A stretch of 64,000 bases of DNA from Dastarcus helophoroides (lineage: Eukaryota > Arthropoda > Insecta > Coleoptera > Bothrideridae). Location: positions 10,156,442-10,220,441 of the forward strand of contig CM053332.1 of NCBI GenBank assembly GCA_028583605.1. Reading direction: 5' to 3'. Each line of letters starts with the position of its first letter. The first letter of the stretch is position 1. The notes under the pieces are model-generated. The model worked only from the letters and a program-made list of their open reading frames with translations, ran no database searches and was not told where the DNA came from. Made by a program: the position numbers and the translations under genes. Positions 1 to 12,084 of the stretch are shown one piece after another.

Positions 1-540
1 ATTTAAATTATTACAAAAAGTTTTTCAACATCTACAATTACACAATTATTTTAAACTCAATGTTTAACCAGAGCACTTTGTCTCTATGGAGCCATTTTTC
101 ACACCCAATGCAATTACGCAATGCAATTTAAAAATAAATCAGGAAAGTAATACCCTTCGGATAATTTTATCGTTTTATCCCAGCATCTGCTTTTACTTAG
201 AAATTAAGGTAAGTAAACAACGTGTAATTCAATTGCTCTGCGCCACAATAGCAAGCAATTTTAAAGGGGGTTGGGTGGGTCGTAACAGTAATTGTTATTA
301 AATTACATCTCTTTGAAATTTATGCTTGAAGCTTTTTCTTGTTATTATGATGGATTAAATTTCCATTTTATTGCTTTATTTTATCAAGTGCATAATTCTG
401 CTGAAATTCTTCAGAAGTGTATTACAATATACTTGAAAAAATCCATAGAAAAGGACAAATAGGCACAACCGTTTTTGAAAATAGGTCCAAATCATGTATA
501 AAAAGGCAAAACATGAGCGAACTTGAAATTTAGGCAATAA
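1..540. other. AT-rich intergenic DNA, no gene seen
   Basis: A short open frame at 86-301 has no recognisable motif, and nothing else here supports a gene. Confidence 0.4.
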
Positions 541-1368
541 ACGCATGAACGACCTTTAATAGAAACTTTAAATTTGGGAAAAGTAGCAATTAAAAAAAAA
601 TGGAAATCTGGAAATTACATATTTTTAAAATATAAAGACGAAGTGTTCAAGAGAGTAAAGATTTTCAATAAAAATCGAAAAGTTAGACTTTTCAAAAATC
701 GTCAATTTCAGAAAGTCAAACTTTTGAGAAGACGAAATTTTGAAAAAGAGTAGAATTAAAGAAAACAAACATTTCAAGTGAGTCAATGTTTTTCAAAAGT
801 TGAAACATTGAAAAAATTAAAATTTTCTGGAAAATTGAATTTAAAAAAAGTTAGATTTGTAAAAAAGTTAAAATTTTTAGTCAAAACTTTAAAAATTATA
901 TACATTTTCACCAACAAGATGGGAATTTTGAGAAAGGGTTAACATTAAAAAAAAAGTCAAAAATATGAAAAAATTCAAAATTTTGTAATAAATTCAAGAT
1001 TTCAAAATAAAGTTAAATCATTCACAGAGATTTGTAGTATTAAGGAAATTTTCAAAAAAGTTGTAGTTGCCAAAAAAGAAAATTTATAATAAACTTAGAA
1101 ATTATCAAAAAGGTTTCCATAAAAATCAAAATATGTATATACAAAAAAGTTAAAATTTAAAGAAGTGTTAGATTTTTAAAAAAAGTCAAGAAAGTGAAAT
1201 TATCAAAATTGAGTCAAAATTAAAAAAAAATGAAATATTGGAAGTCTAACGAGAAAATATCGACATTTTGAAAAAAGTAGATAATGTCAAAATTTTCAAA
1301 ATAATTTAAAATTTTCAATAAAAATCGAATTCTTCAAAAAAAGTTGGAATTTTCATAAAGGTGACCCA
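541..1368. repeat. AT-rich quasi-periodic low-complexity tract
   Basis: The tract is a long run of degenerate AAAATTTTCAAAAAAGTC-like words with no fixed period and no open frame. The same texture recurs at 6120-7270, 44000-46620, 49000-51700 and 57700-59500, in either orientation. It may be a very old, decayed minisatellite or simply compositionally biased DNA. Confidence 0.6.
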
Positions 1369-1422
1369 AGAATCCTCTATTTTCTCTCACGCAGACGAAG
1401 GAATGGGTATCAGCTAGTGCTA
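1369..1422 (+). mobile_element. Short insect repeat end, possibly Helitron-like
   Basis: The stretch from CACGCAGACGAAGG to ATCAGCTAGT resembles 54268-54305 (ACGCGGACGAAGTCACGGGT to AACAGCTAGT). Non-autonomous Helitrons end in CTAG before a T, and both copies end CTAG|T. No 5' end was located, so the class is an inference. Confidence 0.35.
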
Positions 1423-1649
1423 AACCAACCACTGTTTTTGACATTTCTAAGTTATTTTGCTTAATGGAGCTATTACAACTGAAAGTCAAATATCTCGAAA
1501 ACGGTGACAGACAACTACTTTCATAAAGTATACCTTTTTGGGTAAAAATGTTGGAAAATTAGAATTTGATACCAAAAGTGAAAACAACAACGTGCAGAAA
1601 ATTCTGGACGTAAACTACCCTCCCGTTCGGATGTCTATGTGAAGGGCGT

Positions 1650-4480
1650 TCGAGGGAATCCAAAATCGACGGAAAATTTTAATGTGCCACAGGCCAAGTC
1701 TCTTTCAAATAACAAAGCACACAAAGTTTTGACAAAAGAGGGGAATTTTTGCTTTTGTGTGAACCGACCTGTCCTGTCAACGAGAACAAGCACTGGAATC
1801 TGCTGATCATGCTGTAATCTGACTGAAAATCTGCTCCAAAAGCGAAGTAATATTCATTTGTTCCCTTTATCTGTCTTCAAACGATCCCTCATACAAACAG
1901 CTCTTCTCTTATCTCTCCGTAACCTTCGATCACCTACAGACGAATTATCCAAATGCTGAGGTTGTCTTTCTCGGTGACTTCAACGTACACAACATCCCCT
2001 TGTTAAGGTTTTCTTCCCGAACTAATGACGCGAGAAGGGTGGTAGAGGCTTTCACCATCCCTTGAAAACTATCTCAATTGGTTGAGGAACTCACAAGAGT
2101 TCCTGATCTTGATACCTATCAACCTAATCTACTCGACCTTTTCCTTACAAATTCTCCAAATTCGTATAAAATCACTGTGATATCACCGCTTGGAAATTAC
2201 GATCACAAGCTTGTAGCAGCCTTTCTCTAGCTTTAAATACCACCCCCTTCTCAGAAACAGCCCCGTAGGGTTTGGCACTTTAACTCTGCAAACTATGAAG
2301 AATTAAGAGATTTCTTTGCATTTTTCCATGGCGGGAAGTCTGCTTTAACCCAGACAACCCTTCCTCAGTCGCCGAATCTGTCACTGCAACCATTCTAATT
2401 GGTATGGAATACTCAATTCCTCATTCTCAAAAAAGTTTGCCTTCAGTAAACCTTGGTTCAGCAAAAAATGTGCTTGAGTTGTCTTCTGCAAAAATGAAGC
2501 ACATAGTCGTTGGAGAAATAATCCCTCAGTCGAGACTCAGAGCACCATTGTAAATGCACGAATTTTTTGTAAATAGCTTATTGACAAGGCAAAAAGTGAT
2601 TTCGATCCTAAAATGGGCCTGAGGCTTATCACCTGTCCGAGCGGTTCCAAGTCCTTTTGGGAATTTGCAAAGTCAACTGAAAAAAAAATTTAAATATTCA
2701 AATTTTCCACCTTTTCTCAATGACAACAACAATATTACAACTACTTCCAAAGAAAAGGCTGACCTGCTAGCCTTAACGTTTGCTGAAAATTCTAACCTTC
2801 ATTCTCAAAATGCATAACTTCCTATTCTTCTTAAGGTTGGCACTTCGATGCCAAAAGTTGTTTTTAGACAACGCACGGTCAGGAAGGTTCTCCTCGAGCT
2901 CGACACATTGAAGCTTCTGGCCTTGATTGTATCCCTGCTGTTGTTCTTAAGAAGTGCGCTCCAGAGTTGACTTCTGTTCTAAGCAAATTGTTCACACTCT
3001 CTTACAACAAAGGTATATTCCCTAACATCTGGAAATCTGCTAGAGTGCAGCCTGTCCCCAAAAATGTAAAAAGGAATCCGGCTACCAACTATTGCCCTAC
3101 ATCTTTGTTGCTAACGATATCTAAAGTGATGGAAAAGGCTATCAACATCAAGATTTTCAAATATCTGGACGAGAATATTCTCATCTTGGACAGGCAATAC
3201 GGTTTCAGACAACAACGCTCAACTGGAGATCTACTGGCATATGTTACTCATATCTGTAACTTAGCTATGGAAAAACACAGTGAGGCTAGGATTGTCGCAT
3301 TGGATATCTCAAAGGTCTTTGATAGAATCTGGCACCGAACTGTTCTCGCCAAATTAACATCCTATGGTCTTCCTCCTGGACCCTGACATTTGATATCCAG
3401 TTTTCTCGCCGACAGATTTCGTCAGGTCGTCGTCGCTGGCATCTCATCCGAGACATTTGCGAGTAATGCAGGGGTGACTCAACGGTTTATGCTGTCTCCT
3501 ACTCTGTTTCTGTTTCACATAAACGATTTCTTAGCTTCAACTTTTAATCCGATATACAGCTACGCAGATGATAGTAGCCTGGGGTCATCTTTTTCCTCCG
3601 ACAAACCATTATCCGTCGCTGCTTCAGATCGACTAAGAGAACAGTAGATACAGATGAGTAATCGAGATCTCGAAATTATTCTGGAATGAGGTAAGAAAAA
3701 TCTAGCCGACTTCAACGTCTCAAAAACTCAGGTCACGGTTTCACTAAGAAAACATCAAGGGATAATGCAACAAACATACTCATGGACGGTAAAATCCTCT
3801 CGATGAAATCTAATTTGTCTATCCTAGGAGTGCATGCGAGCACTAGCTTCTCTTGGGACGATCATGTGGGCGCCATTGCCAAATCCGCATCTCAGAAGCT
3901 AGGCTTTCTTTTAAAGCTAAGGAGTACTTCACATCTCATCAGCTACTCACACTATACAAAGCTCGAGCTAGGCCAACCCTAGAATATTATTCTTATGTTT
4001 GGAGTTCAGCCCCAAAGCACACCTTAGCTCTTTTGGATTCAATTCAAACAAGAGCGATTCGCCTAATTGATGACCAGAGCTTAACCGATTCTCTCGAAAC
4101 ATTAGATCACATGCGGATAGTTGGTGACTTATCTCTTTTCTACAAGTACTATTATGGGAGATGCTCACAGAAACCAATAGAATTGATTTCCCCAAGGGCA
4201 AGATTTTGGAGGCAGATAAGACAGTCGGAGACAGCAAATTTCTGTGCGGTCCAGTTTGACACAGTGAGGACTTCTGTCTATGAAGGCTCTTTTTTTATAG
4301 AACTTGTAAGCTATGAAACTCGTTACCGAACGGAATTTTTCCTAAAAATTATAACCTATCCTTCTTTAGGAAGGCGGTTCATCGCCATCTATCTTTGTTT
4401 CCGCATCCTACCCGCGGTGTTTCGAAGGCATAATAGGGTTATCCTTTGCGAGTGGATTAAACATAAAAATAACATCTGAA
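1650..4480 (+). mobile_element. Decayed non-LTR retrotransposon, CR1/Jockey-like
   Basis: A degenerate LINE is read in pieces on the plus strand. The endonuclease part is visible near 1945-2065 (VVFLGDFNVHN). Reverse transcriptase follows at 2967-3647, with GFRQQRSTGDLL, ALDISKVFDRIWH, NAGVTQRFMLSPTLF and the catalytic YADDS motif. The post-RT part is at 3782-4479. Stops and frameshifts, such as the stop at 3385, break the frame, so it is dead. The 3' end near 4475 (TTTGCGAGTGGATTAAAC) is shared with the fragments at 52735 and 60305, which defines the family terminus. The clade call rests on motif style only. Confidence 0.8.
2967..3647 (+). pseudogene. Reverse transcriptase remnant of the CR1/Jockey-like LINE
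   Basis: Two open segments (2967-3386 and 3390-3647) together give RT palm motifs in order: a fingers region (NYCPTSLLLTISKVMEKAIN), the first catalytic block (ALDISKVFDRIWH), the NAG-TQ-LSPTLF block and the YADD box. A stop after GLPPGP separates them. It lies upstream of SULT-A with no functional link. Confidence 0.8.
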
Positions 4481-5307
4481 AGTATTAAGAGCTTATGTCG
4501 TTTTTAACACATTCAGTTTATTTTAGGTGGCACGTTCTATGAACTATAACCAAACTGCAAAGAGATTTTAATTATACTCTATCCAAAAGAGTTAAAGTTT
4601 CAAAATTTTGTTTGGCTATTAGAATTTGTTAAGAAATAAATGACAAATTACTGAAACAAAATTCCACATCTCATTCAACATTCCGTATTTCCTAAATTAT
4701 CAAGGACTAAACTGAATTCTAATGTTGGTCAAATCTAATATTTTTACTTCAGCAATTTACCTTGGCATTTTGGCCCATTACCTTGGGACCAGCCTGTATA
4801 TGTTTTTTTTTTCAGTGGCGAATTTAGGATATATTAAAATTTATAAAAAAAGCAAATGCTATCTTTGTTTATAGAAAGGTTTCTTTTTCCAAAGCACACT
4901 GCGATTGATTTGGAGCAAAACTACCTGAATTTTAAACTACAGTTTGATGGCAAAAAGTCGACTTTTTTGCACTTGTCTATTACAGAGCAATCCTCTATCG
5001 TACGGTCGTCGTGTGAAATTTTGGGTTATTTTAAATGGGTTAAAATGTAATTAGAAGTTTTTAGAAAGGTTAAAAAATTACATAACCCTGACTCTACTTA
5101 AATTATAATCTATCTTATCATCAAGACGTATTTTGAAAGTAACATAAATAATACAACATTATTGTAATTTTTGTAGCTAGAATGTTAATATTTTAATTAT
5201 TCCTACGTGCCAATGGGGTACCTTCATTACACCATATTATCTAAAACCGATAGTTTTTATGGCATAATTTATAAATGTTTAGGATCTGAACATATTTTTG
5301 CAATACA
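4481..5307. other. Intergenic DNA upstream of SULT-A
   Basis: No convincing gene is seen. A pyrimidine-rich stretch ending in CAG near 5308 could be a 3' splice site for a 5' untranslated exon of SULT-A. Confidence 0.35.
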
Positions 5308-5341
5308 GGTTCTCCAATATTCGAGACTTGAATTCTTAAGA

Positions 5342-8300
5342 ATGTCAGACATTATCCGCAAATTTTACGAAGGTTTTATCCTTATTAAAGGTTTCATTTT
5401 AGATATTCCGTATCTTATATATGAAGATACTATAAAAAATTTTACGATAAGAGATGATGATATTTGGATATGCAGTTTTCCCAGATCAGGTACATGTTAG
5501 TTTTAGTTTCATTTAATTCATAGCTTCCTTAAATGATATCAGTAATAACTAACACCATGTGTGATCAGACATAGGGCTATATATTATAAAAACTAGTTAT
5601 AAAAACTAGTTTAATTAAAATTTTAAAAATTTGGATATTGAAATTTTGATTATATGTAACTTCTTCAAAGAAAATAATGTTTACTTTGTGGCGCTTCTGG
5701 TTATAGCGGAAGTTGATCCAAACGTTTTAATTTTATCTAGTGCAGGATAGAGCTGGGCAAATTACTTTGAATTACTTTTAAAAAGGCATCATTACATTAC
5801 CCATTACTTTTTCAGAAAAAGAAATGAAGTTACTTTAAATTACATTACCATTGCTTAAAAGTAATTCAATTACCCATTACTTAGAAAAAGGAATTATTTA
5901 CAATGCAATTACATTTTCAATTACTTTTAAATTTTGCAACCTAAACGATAACATATAATGTATAAAACTTATCTTTTATTTAATAATACAAAATATACTA
6001 TCCACTAAAGGACACTAAAGTGCCATAAATGTTATGAATTATATTACCGGCAAGAGACTAAATAATAGCCTAGAAAAAATTGATATAAAGTTCGTTTCAA
6101 CGACTACAAAAAGAAAAAAAAATACAAAAAGTCAAATCTTTTTGAAAATTTCGGCCTGCTTTTCAAAATTTAGATTTTTAATTTCGACCTTTTTGAAAAG
6201 TCCGAGTTGAAAATTTCGTCATTTTTGAACATGGTGATTCTTTTTTTTTAAATTTCGTCTTTTCTCCAATTTTTTTCAAAATATCAATCACTTTTGAATA
6301 GTTAGACTTTCTTTGAAAATGTATACTTTTTTAAAAATACTGACTTCTATTAAAAATTCCGACTTATATTTCAAAATATTGACCTTTTGGAAGTTTCTAC
6401 TCTTTTTGGAGAAGTCGATTTTTATTACAGAACTGCAGTTTTTTAATTTATTAATTTATTTTGAAGATTTCGACTTTTTTTTGGAAATTTTCGATATTTT
6501 AAAATATCCACTTTTATTATAATTTCGAATATTTTCGAAATTTTCACTGATGTTTGAAAACTTCCACTGCCAAAATTTTGACTTTTTCTGAAAATTTTAA
6601 CTTGATTTTGAAAATTTCGACATTTTTTTTGATTATTTTTCAAAATTTAGATTAATTCTTGAAAATATTTACTTTATCTTGAATATTTGAATTTTGTAGA
6701 AAATTTCGACTTTTTAAAAGTTTTTATCTATTTTATAAAATTTCACCTTTTGTTTAATTTGCCTTCTTACCGAAACTGTATGGCTTTTTTAAAATTTTCG
6801 TAAGTTTGACTTTTCTAAAAGAATTACATATTTGAAAATTTGAAAATTTTGCAGGATTTCGAGTTTTTGTCAAGCCTTATGTACTTTCTGAAAATGATAT
6901 TTTTGAAAAATCTTACTTTGATTTTTATTCAAAATTTTCGACATACCTTGAAAATTTCGAATTTCAAATTTTCCATATTTTTAAACGTCCACATTTTCCA
7001 AAATTTGATTTATTTTGAAACTTTTTCGCAATTTCGCCTTTTTTTCAAAATGTCTACCTTTTCTAAAACTTCTTGGAAATCTGGAAATCTAAACTTTTTG
7101 TTAATTTATACTAAATTTTGACAAAATTTCGAACTTTGCTCAAAATTTTGAGACTTTCGAAATTATTGTTGAACATTTTTATCCTTTTTTTTAAATTTTG
7201 TCTGTGTTTTATTTTGATTTATTGGCGCTTTTTTTATTTGTTATTATTCTAACGTTTTTTTTTTCGATGTATTCACAAAAAAATTAAAATAAGTCAAAGG
7301 CCAGTAAACTAATTATACAAAATGTGTATATATTTGTCATCAGAATGATTGGAGGAATTTATTAAATTTGTCAATATATACAGGGAATTCCATTTAAAAG
7401 AACCTATTCTATTTGCGTTTCCTCTATATTTACAACGCTACTGCCAATCCATTAGCAAAAGTGAAATCTACATTAAAAACCTTCAAAGACTAACTTTTTA
7501 ATTTTTTGAACCTGTTAAAAATAACGATAAGAACGGAAGCTATCCATTAAGAAAACTAACCCTGAACACTCTGTATAAAATTAAATTTTTGAATCTATCG
7601 TCAGCACCAAATTTCGAAAACAGAGCTCTTAAAAACTCATGTGTTATATGTTCCTGCACCAATCTCCAAACGTTTTTCCATTCAATCACATTTGGTCTGC
7701 CAGGTTTAACAATCTAGATATCATTTTAAATGCAAACCATGGAAATAAACCACTTGATAAGAAAATGGTTAATTCTACATGCATCGCTCCTTCCGATATG
7801 CCAAATTGAAACTGGTTATTTTTAGTGCATAAATATTTTTTTTTTAGGTACATCTTGGGTGCAAGAAATGGTATGGTTATTGGTTAACAATTCAGACTAT
7901 AAGACAGCTAAGGAATTAAATCAAGATGATAGGGTTCCTTTTTTTGAGTAAGTCCTGAAATTTTAATTTTTTCAGTTTGTATTTATTAGTGTTGCTTTTA
8001 GAAGAGAAGCTTCCTTCAAACGTTTTGAATTACATACAGGATGTACATTAGAATACAGGAAGTCATTTGATTACATAGCAAATCTGAAATCCAGAAGAAT
8101 TATAAAAACACATCTACCATGGCCTTTAATACCAAAGGATTTACAATCCAAGACACAGAAAGCGAAGGTTTAACAATATCATTATTTGTCCAATTATTAG
8201 ATTATACAGAATGATTTAAAGGTTACATATTTGACGAGCGTATTTTTGGGGTCAAAATAAGGACTTTTTTTTTCTACAAACATGTGTCCTAAAACCCCCT

Positions 8301-10675
8301 CCGAGTTGCAGCGATCGTGTCCCACAGCCTATGTACAGAAGAATATAGAATTGTTTTGGGGATGGGATGGAAGACATTTCCAATATTTGTTATAAATTAA
8401 TTAATGCAGTTTACTAACAAATGTAAAATGTTCTTCTAAACTTAGTTAAAATGATGATAATGATGATGATTATTTTTATAATACTTCTCTTTAGTTGACT
8501 ACGATTTTCTTGTAAACGGTTAGTTGTATCAAAAAAATGAAAGAGATCAAAATATATTTTTTTACGGTCAACTAGATGATCTTGTTCGAATGTAAAGTTT
8601 TTCATTGGAAATGCAAAATTTTGGTCAAGAAAAGTGTAAATATCTCCATCGCTTCCTTAAAATTCAGTTTTTATTATTTTTGAAGCAAAAAATAGAGTGT
8701 CTTATAAAACAGGGCCTTGCGAATTTTCAGATGATTTGATCAATAACTGAAGTCACAATTTGATATAGTCAAGTGGGGTAATTGTAAAACCGGGAAAAAT
8801 AATAACAGCCTATTAATTTTTAAAACATCCAGCTCTGGAAACTTTAATTAATGGAAATTGTAACCTAAAGTATCTAGTTAGTTAATAAAATATTTAGCGC
8901 ATTAAACAGCAGAATAAAAAGTCACGATATTTAATGTGAAAAGGTGCGAAATCAGAATCAGTTCAGAGGTGGTTCGGTAACCATTTCAATGAAAATTGTA
9001 AAATATAATTATAGATAAATTATTGATAAATACTCTTAATTTACATAATATAAGTCAACAAACTGCATGATCATTTGAAGTTGTAAAAGCTTACAGATGA
9101 TGTGAGTTAGAGTTTACCACTGTGGCGGGAAATTAACTGAATAGGGGAAATTGGAAATGATGGGAAAATTAGGAACACCATTAAAGGACGCTGGTAATGA
9201 GACTTTTTTAAAAGTCAAAATTTTCTGAACTATTAAAGGACTTTTGGATGTTGAAAATTACTCCTGCCAATGCCATGAGAGGTTTTGCATCTACTGGAAT
9301 TTGTCCTGTAGATCCTACTTTTCTAGATGGGCAAGTTTGACCCTATTCTTTTACCAAAATATAGAAGACCAAAAAAATGATATCACGCTCCTCTACATAA
9401 GCAGATGATAATGACAGTACATGGGTCCAATTTCAGTCTGAAACAGTAAAGGCAATTGATCCAATGGAAACTATGACAAATCTTAGCACATCCAAAATGT
9501 CTGATCTTAATTACCCCATATATTTTCGACTGTTATTAAAAGCGAGTGGTTAATTGTAGATTGAATTTTTTGCAAAAAAAAATTAACAATATAAATTGAC
9601 ACAAAACTTAATAACCAATATCAATAACAAAGATGCCCTAATTTAAGTTTGTTTTTTTTGGTGCAACGGACTTGGTCCTTGGTTATCTTCAAAAATTGAA
9701 ATACAAATCTGGTCCCCTGAAATCAAGAAAGTTTAAAAAACACAACAAAGGTTCCTCTAACGCGTTTCGATAGCCAAGATATCATCTTCATTCATTCAGT
9801 ATCTCTCTGACAACCGTTGTTGTGTTTTTTAATCTTTCTTGGTTTCAGGGGTTAAAATTTGTATTTCAATTTCTAATTTAAGTTTCATTAAGAATACATA
9901 AAGTTTTAAAGTTCCAAAATCGTTTACAACTATCCCACTTGACCTTAATCATTTATCTAGGGCAATTTTCGATGGCTGTAGGCTCGGTGGGGGTGCTTTT
10001 AGGGAAACATGTTTATAGGAAGAAAGAATCTTATTTTGACCCCAAGAATAGGCTCTTAAAATATGTACATTGAACTTTGAATCACCCTGAATGTATTTCA
10101 GATCATATACATCATGAGGGATCCAAAGGATGTTGTGGTCTCATATTACCATTTTTTAAAATTATTGATTTCCTACAATGGAAGTTTTACTGAGTTCTTT
10201 CACTTATTTGTTGAAGATAAACGTATGTATTTACGCAAAGAGCTTAAAATTTTAAAAACATATTTTCATTTCAGTGGCTTACGCACCATACTGGAGTCAT
10301 ATATTCTCCTACTTGAATCGAGCACATCAGGAAAATATTTTTATTTTAAGGTACGAAGAAATGAAAAATGATTTGTCCGATGTCATCAAAAGAGTTTCGG
10401 AGTTTTTAAATATTGACATTGCTAAGATGAATGTAGAATCATTGATGAACTATTTAAGTTTTGAATCTATGAAGGAGAATGAGTCAATTATGAAAGAATC
10501 TACTGTAGAGATGTTTAGAAAATTTAATATTGCTAATAATAAAGGAAAATTTCTAAGAAGTGGGGCATGTGGGCAGTATAAAGAAGTCATGGATGAAGAA
10601 ATGGTGAAAATAATCAACGCTTGGATATCGAAACATACCAAAAATACGAATTTTTCATTTTATATAAATGAATAA
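5342..10675 (+). CDS. SULT-A: cytosolic sulfotransferase, complete, 5 exons
   Basis: The gene encodes a predicted 311-aa cytosolic sulfotransferase, an enzyme family that moves sulfate from PAPS to small hydroxyl or amine acceptors; the substrate cannot be told from sequence. Coding exons are 5342-5489, 7848-7947, 8002-8167, 10102-10222 and 10275-10675, all with GT-AG introns and a joined open frame. Motifs seen: the 5'-phosphosulfate loop FPRSGTSW across intron 1, KTHLPW with the catalytic His in exon 3, the 3'-phosphate motif RDPKDVVVSYYHF in exon 4, and LRSGACGQYK near the C-terminus, the place of the family GxxGxxK loop. Length fits the usual 290-320 aa. The start is the ATG before SDIIRKFYEG; the frame stays open further upstream, so a longer N-terminus is possible. 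Introns 1 and 3 hold repeats and transposon relics. Confidence 0.9.
5745..5945. repeat. TTACTTT-rich MITE-like sequence in SULT-A intron 1
   Basis: The segment begins GAGCTGGGCAAATTACTTTG and carries many ATTACTTT / AAAGTAAT words in both senses, a style seen in small insect DNA transposons. The ends are not clear, so the class is open. Confidence 0.35.
6120..7270. repeat. AT-rich quasi-periodic tract in SULT-A intron 1
   Basis: Degenerate TTTTGAAAATTTCGAC-like words run for over 1 kb. The short open frames inside are low-complexity F/K/I/L strings and are not credible genes. Confidence 0.6.
9116..9640 (+). pseudogene. Pogo/Tigger-like transposase relic, left copy
   Basis: Frame fragments around 9250-9335 read LKITPANAMRGFASTGICPV-DPTFLD, typical of the C-terminal end of pogo/Tigger-type DDE transposases. 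The same sequence lies at 36541-37250 in the right duplication copy. Nothing longer is open. Confidence 0.55.
9651..9872. mobile_element. Hairpin MITE copy 1
   Basis: A 222-bp foldback unit whose arms contain TGGTCCTTGGTTATCTTC, GAAATACAAATC and ACACAACAAAGGTTCCTCTA, with the inverse on the other side. It is flanked by the 13-bp direct repeat CTAATTTAAGTTT at 9638-9650 and 9873-9885, consistent with a target-site duplication. The core contains ACGCGTTTCGATAGCC. Related copies lie at 37312, 44991, 51718 and 55229. Confidence 0.7.
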
Positions 10676-12080
10676 TCATCAGTTTTGATTAAATGTATTC
10701 CTGGTCAGTTATTTGCATATTTAAATTCTTTAAAAAATATTGACTTGCAAGCATGAAAAATTTTTTCGTAATTGTTGTAACATAACATTTGAAAATATGG
10801 CGCCTAAAAATCAGATGAGAAAAAGAAACATTGAAGGTTCAAAACATTCTGAACATTCTTGTCTCTTCCCTTGTAATGTAGCTCTAGAAAAAAAAAATGA
10901 AAAGAAACTTTAATTATACTTTCATAAAGTGCCACATAATAGGTATTGTCGTGGAGTGAATTTTACTCAACGGTATTTGTTCTTGCTATTGACCCTGAAT
11001 TAAATAGCTTGGTTTACTACTGGATCCTTATTTATTCGACATGCTATAATGTTATACAAAGATAGACCTAACATAACATAGCACCATCTATATTTAAATA
11101 CTTTACTGTATTGTACGTAAAGGAAATCGCAGATCAAAATGCCGCTTATTTGAAGCTAAGACATTGGAGATAGTTGAAATACCAATCGTTTTACATTCTA
11201 GAATTTAGATCGTCATCTATTTACACATTGGATTTTTGGAAATCATTTCACAATTACAAATTTACAGAACAGTGGGCAGGCACTCTACGTACTGGTCACA
11301 CTGAGGATTTTTCTTCTTTGCAATCATTGAGTGCTTTCTTGTCGATGGAATATCTGTCAAATTTGACCTTGTCTTTAATTGGCTGTGCCCATAAACGAAT
11401 TCAAGTTATCAGATCTGGGAGGGCTAAAGTTCCAATATGACAAGATATATTCATTTCTTGTTATGTATATGTATGTATCATATTCGAATATTTTTGAGGG
11501 CTTGTCCGAATTTTGGGGACTAAGTCCTCCAAGTCTCCGCTTAACTGCGCCAAGGGCTGTACCAAACTAACAAGATCTAATAAGATCGAAATCTGTCTGT
11601 TTGTCGATGCATTGAGGTGCCAAGCTGCCAAAAAGATACTAAAAGTATGCATTGATATCAGGTGAACTAATTAATACAACTGGTAGAAATAGAGGCTCTA
11701 GGAATATACTATAATTAAAAATCTACTTTACAAAGTTTCGTACCAAAAATGGCTATCTTCTAACAGATAACACGCCCTTTTCGCGACACCAAAACGGTAT
11801 TATTTCCTCAAAAATGTCATTCTACTTCTGGTCGTATGCAATCTTCACTTTTTATTAAAATAATCTGAAAGATTTTAGAAATTTGTTTCCTGAAAATTTT
11901 TACTATTATAGCCATTTTGAACATAGAATTCATCATAAATATAATCCCCTTATAGGGACTACGATATTTGTAATCTAATTATTTAAATACAAAATTTAAT
12001 CCCAAATCGTTAAGCCCTGGAAAGTATTGATATCTTGATAACAAAGACTTTTTTATGCAATAACAAAAATACGAGACATT
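10676..12080. other. Region between SULT-A and the RTE relic
   Basis: No gene is supported. Around 11555-11620 the words CCAAACTAACAAGATCTAATAAGATCGAAATC resemble the right arm of the foldback element at 50113-50396, so a diverged fragment may be present. The small open frames at 11174-11652 show no domain. Confidence 0.35.
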
Positions 12081-12084
12081 GTTG

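Larger units (their letters stand above)
8203..10095. mobile_element. Inverted-repeat transposon relic filling SULT-A intron 3
   Basis: The left arm (about 8203-8335) and the reverse complement of the right arm (about 9955-10095) match imperfectly over more than 100 bases. Shared words include GGGGTCAAAATAAG, AACATGT and a CAGGGTGATTCAAAG-like outer end. The interior holds the pogo relic and the hairpin MITE, so this is a nest. No autonomous transposase is visible for it. Confidence 0.5.

Noticed and set aside
86..301. 71-aa open frame near the left edge
   Set aside because: No motif, no splice or repeat context, and a length expected by chance.
5207..5341. N-terminal extension of SULT-A
   Set aside because: The open frame here begins with a GTG, and a likely splice acceptor lies near 5308; the ATG at 5342 gives a normal N-terminus.
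6313..7121. Several F/K/I/L-rich open frames on both strands
   Set aside because: They lie in the AT-rich quasi-periodic tract and mirror each other on opposite strands.
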